A stretch of 5,653 bases of DNA from an uncultured Blautia sp. (GTDB lineage Bacteria; Bacillota; Clostridia; Lachnospirales; Lachnospiraceae). The position numbers and the translations under genes were made by a program. The notes under the pieces are model-generated. The model ran no database searches and was not told where the DNA came from. It saw nothing but the letters and a program-made list of their open reading frames with translations. Below are positions 1-5,608 of the stretch, piece after piece (the first letter of the stretch is position 1; each line of letters begins with the position of its first letter). The stretch spans positions 1 to 5,653 of the forward strand of contig URYM01000133.1 of assembly GCA_900552095.1 (NCBI GenBank), given 5' to 3'.

Positions 1-1
1 A

Positions 2-748
2 ATTGGGTCATCCCCCCCCCAGAAAAACATTGTAATTATCGGAAACTTTAATTGTGAAATCCGGCTCATTGAATTTTCTCCGGAATACTCCATAATCAGA
101 AATGATCTTCTCTTTTCCGGAGGCAACCTGATGATAGATCCTACCTTGACACAGATCAACGGAAAATGGCTGCTGACTTTTACAGAAATCGAGGGAAACA
201 TAAATAATTCCGATCCCGCCTCCCCCAACGGAATTTATACAGTTCATTGCTATGAATCTTACGATTCCGTTTCCTGGACAAAACTTCCCGATCTGATCTC
301 CCGGCAGAACAACATAGAAGACGGAGATCTGGTCGTAAAAGATGATATTTTATACTACTTTTTTGAACAGGAAGAATATGACAAAGGGCCTTCTTCTATC
401 CGCGTAATTTCTTCTTGCGACCAGGGATATACCTGGGAAAATGAAACAGAACTTCTCCCTCCTGATTATGACACGGAGCTTTCTTCTGTTTTTCCATCTT
501 CCAACGGCTGGATTTTGTATTATAGCAATGACCGGAAACATCCCGGGGAAAGTTACAACGGCGCCGCCGCATATACAGCCGCTCTGGATTCTGCCTTTTC
601 CCTCCTGTCCGTTGATCTGCCTGTCGATTTGCAGGAGGAGGGCGGCATCCTCCTATACGAAGTACAAAAGAAAAATGGAAAAGATTATTTTCTGTATGCC
701 AAAAATTATCTCACCGATAATCATCTCATTCTGAAACAAACCGGCTAA
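2..748 (+). CDS. 5'-truncated sialidase/BNR-like beta-propeller protein
   Basis: The frame is open from base 2 to the TAA at 746-748 (248 residues), so the gene enters from beyond the left edge. The ATG at 131 is internal: the codons before it read as plausible protein (IVIIGNFN, EIRLIEFSPEY, then IDPTLTQINGKWLLTFTE) and no ribosome binding site precedes it. A good Asp-box, S-x-D-x-G-x-x-W, is seen as SCDQGYTW (bases 413-436), and a degenerate one as SYDSVSW (257-277). Repeated short strands such as GKWLLTFTE, DILYYFFEQ and GWILYYSND suit propeller blades. These are hallmarks of the sialidase/BNR and related glycosidase folds. The protein may act on host or dietary glycans, but that is inference. 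No catalytic residues can be assigned and the N-terminus (signal peptide, first blades) is missing. A GH43-like or non-enzymatic propeller is also possible. The gene ends just before a strong terminator. Confidence 0.7.
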   Translation: MGSSPPQKNIVIIGNFNCEIRLIEFSPEYSIIRNDLLFSGGNLMIDPTLTQINGKWLLTFTEIEGNINNSDPASPNGIYTVHCYESYDSVSWTKLPDLISRQNNIEDGDLVVKDDILYYFFEQEEYDKGPSSIRVISSCDQGYTWENETELLPPDYDTELSSVFPSSNGWILYYSNDRKHPGESYNGAAAYTAALDSAFSLLSVDLPVDLQEEGGILLYEVQKKNGKDYFLYAKNYLTDNHLILKQTG

Positions 749-752
749 TCAC

Positions 753-811
753 AAAGATACCGTGTACAGATTCCTCCTGAACATTCCAGAATCTGTACAC
801 GGTATCTTTTT
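753..811. terminator. Bidirectional intrinsic terminator between the propeller gene and nrdD
   Basis: The arms 753-772 (AAAGATACCGTGTACAGATT) and 790-809 are perfect 20-bp reverse complements around a 17-base loop. On the plus strand the stem runs into TTTTT (807-811), ending the propeller gene, whose stop lies 4 bases before the stem. On the minus strand the same hairpin lies about 34 bases past the nrdD stop and ends in a shorter T run, so it can also end nrdD transcription. The stem is longer and more AT-mixed than most intrinsic terminators. Confidence 0.85.
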
Positions 812-843
812 ATAAACAGCCGTTCGTTATATTTCTTTTTTCG

Positions 844-3210
844 TTACGCCTCATCATCTACAAACTTCTGAATATTGGACGCATTTACATATTTCTTTGT
901 CTGGCCATCTTCCAGGACAACCAGTGTCGGTGCCTGCATAATCCCGTACTTTCGGGCCATTTCCGGATTTTTCTCCGCGTCAATCAGTTCGTACGTCTCT
1001 CCCTCCAGAATCTGCTTTGCAACTTTGCAGTTGGGGCAGGTGCTGGTGGTAAAAAGATACTTCACCTGCACAGAGGCCGGAGCTGTCTCTCCCTGCTCCT
1101 CTTTCTCCACCGCCTCTCTCCGGGGCTTTTTCATCTCTGAGTGAAGCACATCATACACCGTACGATTCTTATACTCCTGTGCCTTTCCGTCATTCCAGTT
1201 CTGAACAGGCCGATAATATCCGGTAATCCTGCTGTAAACCTCCGCTTTTTTGCCGCAGGTGGGGCAGGTAAAATGCTCCCCGGAAATATATCCGTGATCC
1301 CGGCAGACTGAATAAGTGGGAGAGAGCGTATAATAGGGAAGCCTGTAATTTTCCGCAATCTTTCTCACCAGAGCCGCCGCGGACCTCCAGTCCGGCAGTT
1401 TTTCTCCCAGAAAGGCATGGAACACCGTTCCCGAAGTATATAACGTCTGCAGCTCATCCTGAATATCCAGAGCATCAAAAATATCCTTTGAAAAATCTAC
1501 CGGAAGATGGGAACTGTTCGTGTAGTACGGCGTGTCTCCTTCTTTTCCGGCAGTGCGGATATCCGGCCACTGCTTCCGGTCATGCTTTGCCAGACGATAA
1601 GAGGTCGATTCCGCCGGAGTTGCCTCCAGGTTATAGAGGTCGCCATATTCTTCCTGATAATCAGAGAGACGCTCCCGCATATGATTCAGAACATCCTTTG
1701 TAAACTGCTGCGTCCGCTCATCTGTCAGATCTGCCTGCAGCCAGCAGGCATTCAATCCGGCTTCATTCATTCCCACCAGACCAATCGTGGAAAAATGATT
1801 TTCAAAACTTCCCAGATAACGCTTCGTATACGGATACAGCCCCTCATTGAGAAGTTTTGTGATCACTTCCCTTTTTATCTTCAAAGACCGGGCCGAAATG
1901 TCCATCATATGATCCAGTCTCTTATAAAATTCCTCTTCATTTTTGGAGAGATATGCAATTCTGGGCATATTGATCGTAACTACGCCGACAGACCCGGTAC
2001 TCTCCCCCGATCCGAAAAATCCTCCCGTCTTCTTCCTCAATTCCCGCAGATCCAGACGCAGACGGCAGCACATACTCCGCACATCCGAGGGCTCCATATC
2101 GCTGTTGATATAATTGGAAAAATACGGCGTTCCATATTTTGCTGTCATCTCAAAGAGCAGACGGTTATTTTCCGTATCAGACCAGTCAAAGTCTCTGGTA
2201 ATGGAATACGTGGGAATCGGGTACTGGAAGCCCCGTCCGTTTGCATCGCCCTCAATCATCGTCTCAATGAAAGCTCTGTTTACCATATCCATCTCCGGCT
2301 TACAGTCCTTATACTTGAAATCCATCTCTTTTCCGCCCACAATAGCCGGCAGCTCCGCCAGATCATCCGGAACAGTCCAGTCCAGCGTGATGTTTGAAAA
2401 AGGAGCCTGGGTTCCCCAGCGGCTCGGAGTATTAACTCCGTAAATAAAAGATTCAATACACTTTTTCACTTCCCGGTAGGAGAGGTGATCCACTTTTACA
2501 AAAGGCGCAAGATACGTATCAAAAGACGAAAAGGCCTGCGCACCCGCCCATTCATTCTGCATAATCCCCAGAAAATTCACCATCTGATTGCAGAGTACAC
2601 TCAGATGCCTGGCCGGTGCAGAAGTAATCTTCCCTTCGATTCCACCCAGTCCCTCCCGGATCAGCTGCTTTAAAGACCAGCCTGCACAGTATCCGGTCAG
2701 CATGGAAAGGTCATGAATATGAATATCCGCATTTCGGTGTGCATTGGCAATCTCTTCGTCATAGATCTCCGACAGCCAGTAATTCGCTGTAACCGCTCCT
2801 GAGTTGCTCAGGATCAGACCGCCTACCGAATAAGTTACCGTAGAATTTTCCTTTACCCGCCAGTCTTCCACCTTCACATAGCTGTTGACGATTTCTTTGT
2901 AATCTAAAATCGTGGACTTCATATTCCGCATTTTTTCCCGCTGTTTTCGATACAGGATGTAGGCTTTGGCCACATCTGCATATCCACACTGGATCAGCAC
3001 ATTTTCCACACTGTCCTGAATATCCTCCACGCAGATCATCTCATCCGAAATCTTCTCCTGAAAATCTGCCGTCACCCGAAGTCCCAGCATCTGAAGCATA
3101 TCCTGACTGTAATACTTTTCTTTTGCCTCAAAAGCTTTGCGAATCGCCTCTGTAATTTTTGACAGTTCAAATTCTGCTACTGCTCCGTCTCTTTTTGCTA
3201 CCTGAAACAT
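844..3210 (-). CDS. nrdD: Anaerobic (class III) ribonucleoside-triphosphate reductase with C-terminal glutaredoxin-like domain
   Basis: This cytoplasmic, oxygen-sensitive enzyme reduces ribonucleoside triphosphates to dNTPs using a glycyl radical installed by NrdG. Start ATG at 3210 gives 788 residues. A TTG at 3225 is in frame but lies upstream of, and reads through, the GGGAGG ribosome site, so it is rejected. Residues about 2-90 form an ATP-cone allosteric domain (VAKRDGAVAEFELSKITEAI). The core carries TQAPFSNITLDW (267-278) and MCCRLRL with adjacent Cys381/Cys382; by family analogy one of these is a candidate thiyl-radical cysteine. The C-terminal metal site is Cys636-x2-His639 and Cys649-x2-Cys652, followed by the glycyl-radical motif SRITGYYRPV with Gly664. 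After a charged linker (about 695-714) comes a thioredoxin-fold domain (about 716-788) with CPNC (Cys725/Cys728) and a cis-Pro-type APT (Pro761). The domain is an addition to the E. coli/T4-type architecture and suggests a redoxin rather than formate as reductant (inference). No nrdG is adjacent in the window. Two NrdR-like boxes lie upstream. Confidence 0.97.
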   Translation of the reverse strand: MFQVAKRDGAVAEFELSKITEAIRKAFEAKEKYYSQDMLQMLGLRVTADFQEKISDEMICVEDIQDSVENVLIQCGYADVAKAYILYRKQREKMRNMKSTILDYKEIVNSYVKVEDWRVKENSTVTYSVGGLILSNSGAVTANYWLSEIYDEEIANAHRNADIHIHDLSMLTGYCAGWSLKQLIREGLGGIEGKITSAPARHLSVLCNQMVNFLGIMQNEWAGAQAFSSFDTYLAPFVKVDHLSYREVKKCIESFIYGVNTPSRWGTQAPFSNITLDWTVPDDLAELPAIVGGKEMDFKYKDCKPEMDMVNRAFIETMIEGDANGRGFQYPIPTYSITRDFDWSDTENNRLLFEMTAKYGTPYFSNYINSDMEPSDVRSMCCRLRLDLRELRKKTGGFFGSGESTGSVGVVTINMPRIAYLSKNEEEFYKRLDHMMDISARSLKIKREVITKLLNEGLYPYTKRYLGSFENHFSTIGLVGMNEAGLNACWLQADLTDERTQQFTKDVLNHMRERLSDYQEEYGDLYNLEATPAESTSYRLAKHDRKQWPDIRTAGKEGDTPYYTNSSHLPVDFSKDIFDALDIQDELQTLYTSGTVFHAFLGEKLPDWRSAAALVRKIAENYRLPYYTLSPTYSVCRDHGYISGEHFTCPTCGKKAEVYSRITGYYRPVQNWNDGKAQEYKNRTVYDVLHSEMKKPRREAVEKEEQGETAPASVQVKYLFTTSTCPNCKVAKQILEGETYELIDAEKNPEMARKYGIMQAPTLVVLEDGQTKKYVNASNIQKFVDDEA
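847..1065 (-). other. Fused glutaredoxin/thioredoxin-like domain at the NrdD C-terminus
   Basis: The last ~73 residues of NrdD start with VKYLFTTSTCPNC, a beta strand leading into a CxxC active site at the start of a helix, continue with YELIDAEKNPEMARKYGIM, then QAPTLVVLEDGQ, where the proline before Thr matches the cis-proline of thioredoxin folds, and end in a short helix (NIQKFVDDEA). This order matches small NrdH/glutaredoxin-like proteins. The CxxC codons are at 1036-1038 and 1027-1029. The linker before it is rich in Lys, Glu and Arg and probably flexible, which would let the domain reach the active site. It is a domain of the nrdD product, not a separate gene: I see no start codon with a ribosome site inside it. 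Confidence 0.88.
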
Positions 3211-3215
3211 AACAT

Positions 3216-3221
3216 CCTCCC
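3216..3221 (-). promoter_or_regulatory. nrdD ribosome binding site
   Basis: GGGAGG on the minus strand sits 5 bases before the ATG at 3210. It decides the start: the longer reading frame beginning at TTG 3225 would place the ribosome site inside the coding sequence and add five residues (MWEDV) before MFQVAKRDG, where family members normally begin the ATP-cone. Confidence 0.88.
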
Positions 3222-3313
3222 ACAATTACCCTATCTATTTTCCTGTCTTTTTCCGTTCTGATCCGGCGCTTTTTTCTTTCAAAGAGCAAAATACTGCCCG
3301 GCGCCATGTTCCC

Positions 3314-3342
3314 ATCATAGCAGAGTTTCCCGGCCCAGTCAA
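3314..3342 (-). promoter_or_regulatory. nrdD promoter, sigma-A type with extended -10
   Basis: On the minus strand, -35 TTGACT (3342-3337) and -10 TATGAT (3319-3314) are separated by exactly 17 bases. The -10 is preceded by TGC, an extended -10 element. The predicted start is near 3307, giving a 5' leader of about 97 bases. Two NrdR-like boxes lie just upstream of the -35. No experimental start is available. Confidence 0.8.
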
Positions 3343-3349
3343 GGGACGC

Positions 3350-3365
3350 TCACCATATCTTGTAT
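3350..3365. promoter_or_regulatory. NrdR box, promoter-proximal
   Basis: TCACCATATCTTGTAT matches the palindromic NrdR consensus acaCwAtATaTwGtgt at 12 of 16 positions by my count. It begins 8 bases upstream of the nrdD -35 and is 32 bp, about three helical turns, from a second better box, as is usual for paired NrdR sites. NrdR is a zinc-ribbon/ATP-cone repressor of ribonucleotide reductase genes. On its own this box would be weak; the spacing is what supports it. Confidence 0.7.
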
Positions 3366-3381
3366 TTTTGTCGTTTTTTAC

Positions 3382-3397
3382 ACACTATATATATGGT
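3382..3397. promoter_or_regulatory. NrdR box, promoter-distal
   Basis: ACACTATATATATGGT matches the NrdR consensus acaCwAtATaTwGtgt at 14 of 16 positions, differing only at positions 13 and 14. It is the stronger of the two boxes and is in helical phase with the one at 3350-3365 (32 bp start to start, 16 bp between them). Its location upstream of nrdD fits autoregulation of dNTP synthesis by NrdR. The nearest element of the divergent symporter promoter is more than 60 bp away. Confidence 0.78.
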
Positions 3398-3416
3398 CTC
3401 TATCGTCAAAAAATAA

Positions 3417-3480
3417 CTTCTCCCCTCCCTCTGTCTTCTTTTCTCCTTTTCATCTTTTCATTGTCTTTGTCCCTGTTTTC
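3417..3480. other. Polypyrimidine tract in the divergent intergenic region
   Basis: On the plus strand only 6 of these 64 bases are purines, giving a nearly pure C/T stretch between the NrdR boxes and the symporter -10. The -35 of the symporter promoter lies at its right end. I see no open reading frame or stable hairpin in it. The function is unknown; it may be simple spacer or an upstream promoter element. Confidence 0.6.
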
Positions 3481-3489
3481 TGGTAGAAT
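3461..3489 (+). promoter_or_regulatory. Promoter of the AGCS symporter gene
   Basis: -35 TTGTCT (3461-3466) and -10 TAGAAT (3484-3489) are 17 bases apart, and TGG directly before the -10 forms an extended -10 element. The predicted start is near 3496, giving a leader of about 29 bases, just enough for the ribosome site. The -35 is imperfect, so the extended -10 probably matters. A palindrome, ATGACGTCAT, follows at 3499-3508. Confidence 0.7.
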
Positions 3490-3498
3490 CTATTTATT

Positions 3499-3508
3499 AT
3501 GACGTCAT
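3499..3508. promoter_or_regulatory. 10-bp perfect palindrome near the symporter transcription start
   Basis: ATGACGTCAT is a perfect palindrome placed at roughly +4 to +13 of the predicted symporter transcript and just before the ribosome site. The position would suit a repressor operator, but no regulator is identified and a 10-bp palindrome can occur by chance. Confidence 0.3.
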
Positions 3509-3510
3509 CG

Positions 3511-3517
3511 AGGGAGG
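3511..3517 (+). promoter_or_regulatory. Ribosome binding site of the AGCS symporter
   Basis: AGGGAGG lies 7 bases before the ATG at 3525 and fixes that start; no other in-frame start has comparable support. Confidence 0.88.
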
Positions 3518-3524
3518 TTTCCAT

Positions 3525-4934
3525 ATGTCAACTTTAAACGCACTTTTGGCGGCCATCAACGGCCCCCTTTACGAAGTGATCCTGATTCCGCTTCTTACCT
3601 TTACCGGAATTTACTTTACAATCCGAACCAGAGCCGTTCAGATTACCATGCTTCCGGAATCTCTGCGCATTCTCACCGAAAAGAGCAGCAAAGGCGGAGT
3701 TTCTTCTTTCCAGGCTCTCATGATCTCCACCGCTTCCCGGGTCGGAACCGGAAATATCGCGGGCGTGGCTACCGCGCTGGCTGCCGGCGGCGCCGGAGCA
3801 ATTTTCTGGATGTGGCTCCTGGCACTCCTGGGAAGCGCTTCTGCTTTTATCGAGAGTACGCTGGCTCAGATTTACAAACAGAAAGACGGCAAAACGTTCC
3901 GCGGCGGCCCCGCTTACTATATTGAAAAAGCGCTGGGACAGCGCTGGCTTGGCATTCTCTTTGCTGTTCTGCTTATTGCCTGCTTTGCCTTTGGCTTTAA
4001 TGCCCTCCAGTCCTTCAATGTCAGCTCCGCTTTCGAGTATTATGCCGGAAATGATGCTCAGCTAAAGCATACCATTTCCATGATTGTCGGTCTTGTCCTG
4101 GCTGTCGGCACTGCAGCTACCATTTTCGGCGGCACCCACCGGATCGGACTTATCACCTCCGTTATTGTCCCGGTAATGGCTGTTCTCTACATCGGACTCG
4201 GACTTTTTATCACATTCACCAATCTGGGACAGCTGCCGGAAATTTTCCGCCAGGTGTTCAGCGAAGCCTTTGATTTTCAGGCTATCGCCGGCGGATTTTC
4301 CGGTTCCTGCGTTATGCAGGCAATCAAGCGGGGACTCTTCTCCAACGAAGCCGGTATGGGATCTGCCCCCAACGCAGGAGCCACCGCAGATGTATCACAT
4401 CCGGCCAAACAGGGAATGGTACAGATGATCTCTGTTTTCATTGACACACTGATTATCTGCACCACCACAGCTATGATGCTGCTTGTATTTTCTCCCACTC
4501 CGAATGCCACGCCGGAACTGACCGGTATGCCTCTCGTCCAGCAGGCAATCAATTCTCAGGTCGGATCTTTCGGCATTCACTTTATCACGGTGTCCATTCT
4601 GCTCTTTGCCTTCAGCTCTCTGATCGGCAATTACTGCTACGCAGAATCCAACCTGAAATTTATCAAAGATAACAAAATTCTTCTGAATGTATTCCGCGTT
4701 ATCTGTGTCCTCGTCATCTTTGTCGGCTCCACTGCCGAATTCGAGACCGTATGGAATCTGGCTGATGTCCTGATGGGATTCATGGCCATCGTCAACATCA
4801 TTTCCATCCTGCTTCTCGGTAATATTGCCCTGAAAGCCCTGGCAGACTACCGTGCCCAGAAAAAGCAGGGGCTTGATCCAGCCTTTCATCCAGACAAACT
4901 GGGCATTAAGAATACAGATTGTTGGGAAGATTAA
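3525..4934 (+). CDS. Sodium:alanine/glycine symporter, AGCS family
   Basis: This integral membrane protein (469 residues, normal family length) is predicted to import alanine and/or glycine with Na+. Family signatures are present in order: GTGNIAGVATA (74-84), an unwound-helix-type motif; GGPAYYIE (127-134); and RGLFSNEAGMGSAP (269-282), the best known AGCS signature. Hydrophobic segments are seen at about 15-33, 84-107, 142-160, 183-202, 208-230, 300-322, 351-370, 385-402 and 413-436, compatible with a LeuT-like fold of 10-11 helices. The C-terminus is a short charged cytoplasmic tail ending TDCWED. The start is fixed by AGGGAGG. The gene has its own promoter and terminator and is divergent from nrdD and convergent with hflX, so it is monocistronic. 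The family is certain; substrate (Ala, Gly or D-Ala) and coupling ion (Na+ or H+) are inferred from family members and cannot be settled here. Confidence 0.95.
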   Translation: MSTLNALLAAINGPLYEVILIPLLTFTGIYFTIRTRAVQITMLPESLRILTEKSSKGGVSSFQALMISTASRVGTGNIAGVATALAAGGAGAIFWMWLLALLGSASAFIESTLAQIYKQKDGKTFRGGPAYYIEKALGQRWLGILFAVLLIACFAFGFNALQSFNVSSAFEYYAGNDAQLKHTISMIVGLVLAVGTAATIFGGTHRIGLITSVIVPVMAVLYIGLGLFITFTNLGQLPEIFRQVFSEAFDFQAIAGGFSGSCVMQAIKRGLFSNEAGMGSAPNAGATADVSHPAKQGMVQMISVFIDTLIICTTTAMMLLVFSPTPNATPELTGMPLVQQAINSQVGSFGIHFITVSILLFAFSSLIGNYCYAESNLKFIKDNKILLNVFRVICVLVIFVGSTAEFETVWNLADVLMGFMAIVNIISILLLGNIALKALADYRAQKKQGLDPAFHPDKLGIKNTDCWED

Positions 4935-4939
4935 AAAAG

Positions 4940-4979
4940 AAAAGGTCCAGCGCAGTTCACAGGCGGTGGACCTTTTTTT
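4940..4979. terminator. Bidirectional intrinsic terminator between the symporter gene and hflX
   Basis: The arms AAAAGGTCCA (4940-4949) and TGGACCTTTT (4967-4976) are perfect complements, with an inner CGC/GCG pairing (4951-4953 with 4963-4965) after one mismatch. On the plus strand the stem runs into seven T residues (4973-4979), 5 bases past the symporter stop. On the minus strand it is followed by TTTTCTTTTTT, about 30 bases past the hflX stop. It should therefore end both converging genes. Confidence 0.9.
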
Positions 4980-5008
4980 ATTTCTTTTCTATCTTTTTCT
5001 TCCAGAAT

Positions 5009-5608
5009 TCATCCCAGTCCACCATACAAGGCACGGGGCACATAAGCCTTCACATAGATTCCTTCCGCCCGGTATTCTTCCTCCAGAAGTTGTCCCTGCT
5101 GACGGATCAGTGCAATTTTTCCCGCCTCGCCGTATGAAAAGATGCGTTCGATCAGAATCTGCCCGTCCAGAAGAATTTCTTCCAGAAGCTCTTTCAATTC
5201 TTCCAGACCGCTTCCCATCTTTACTGAAGTTTTCAGGACATAATCCGCTTTAAAATCCCTCAGCTGCTCCTGACTTTCCACCAGATCCTGCTTGTTAAAC
5301 AGGGTGATAATCTTCTTGTTTTCCACTTCCAGCTGACGCAGAGTATCGTAAACCACCTGCATCTGCTGCTCCATCTGGGGATTGGATGCATCTACCACAT
5401 GGATGAGAATGTCGGCATACCGCGCCTCTTCCAGTGTACTTTTAAAAGCTTCGATCAGATGGTGCGGCAGCTTTCGGATAAAACCAACCGTGTCTGTAAG
5501 CAGGATCTGCTGACCGCCCGGCAGTTCCAGTGCCCGTGTGGTGGGATCCAGCGTTGCAAATAGTTTATCCTCTGAGAGTACATCTGCATCTGTCAGCCGA
5601 TTTAAAAG
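5009..5608 (-). CDS. hflX: Ribosome-associated GTPase HflX, C-terminal fragment cut by the contig end
   Basis: HflX is a cytoplasmic GTPase that binds the 50S subunit and, in several bacteria, splits stalled or stressed ribosomes. The 199 residues here begin at LLNRLTDADVL, immediately after where the Walker A motif (GKST) should be. They carry the switch I region with TLDPTTR, the G3 motif DTVGFIRKLP (DTVG codons 5483-5494), the G4 motif NKQD (5285-5296), a G5-like TSVKMGSG and the short C-terminal HflX domain ending YVPRALYGGLG before TGA at 5009-5011. The N-terminal nucleotide-binding domain and the P-loop are missing because the sequence runs into adapter at 5609. The apparent ATG start at 5623, giving MYKRQ, is translated adapter and must not be used. 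The gene is partial because of sequencing, not because it is a pseudogene. Full-length homologs are about 400 residues or more. Confidence 0.95.
   Translation of the reverse strand, partial: LLNRLTDADVLSEDKLFATLDPTTRALELPGGQQILLTDTVGFIRKLPHHLIEAFKSTLEEARYADILIHVVDASNPQMEQQMQVVYDTLRQLEVENKKIITLFNKQDLVESQEQLRDFKADYVLKTSVKMGSGLEELKELLEEILLDGQILIERIFSYGEAGKIALIRQQGQLLEEEYRAEGIYVKAYVPRALYGGLG

Noticed and set aside
1..20. Adapter or vector at the left edge
   Set aside because: I could not match the first bases to the Nextera adapter seen at the other end; the frame reads as coding, so it is kept as genomic, with caution over the C-run.
131..133. ATG at 131 as the real start of the propeller gene
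   Set aside because: The frame stays open to base 2 with protein-like codons, no ribosome site precedes the ATG, and a start there would cut into a predicted propeller blade.
1507..2397. A 296-codon open frame on the plus strand inside nrdD
   Set aside because: It is antisense to the conserved catalytic core of NrdD, has no recognisable domain or ribosome site, and its composition is what the antisense of this gene would give.
3263..3304. Repeated CCGGCGC (3263-3269 and 3298-3304) in the nrdD leader, as a riboswitch or attenuator
   Set aside because: Only a 5-bp GGCGC/GCGCC pairing across more than 30 bases can form, with no known riboswitch core and no T-run terminator, so chance is sufficient.
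3381..3409. Second minus-strand promoter with -35 TTGACG at 3409-3404
   Set aside because: No acceptable -10 lies 16-18 bases downstream; the best AT-rich hexamer (TATAGT) is only 14 bases away and falls within the distal NrdR box. The promoter at 3314-3342 is far better.
4395..4889. A 164-codon open frame on the minus strand inside the symporter gene
   Set aside because: It lies antisense to strongly conserved transmembrane coding sequence, including the AGCS signature, and has no independent support.
4852..5253. Plus-strand open frame overlapping the symporter 3' end, the terminator and hflX
   Set aside because: It runs through an intrinsic terminator and antisense to HflX, and its protein is low-complexity without a recognisable fold.
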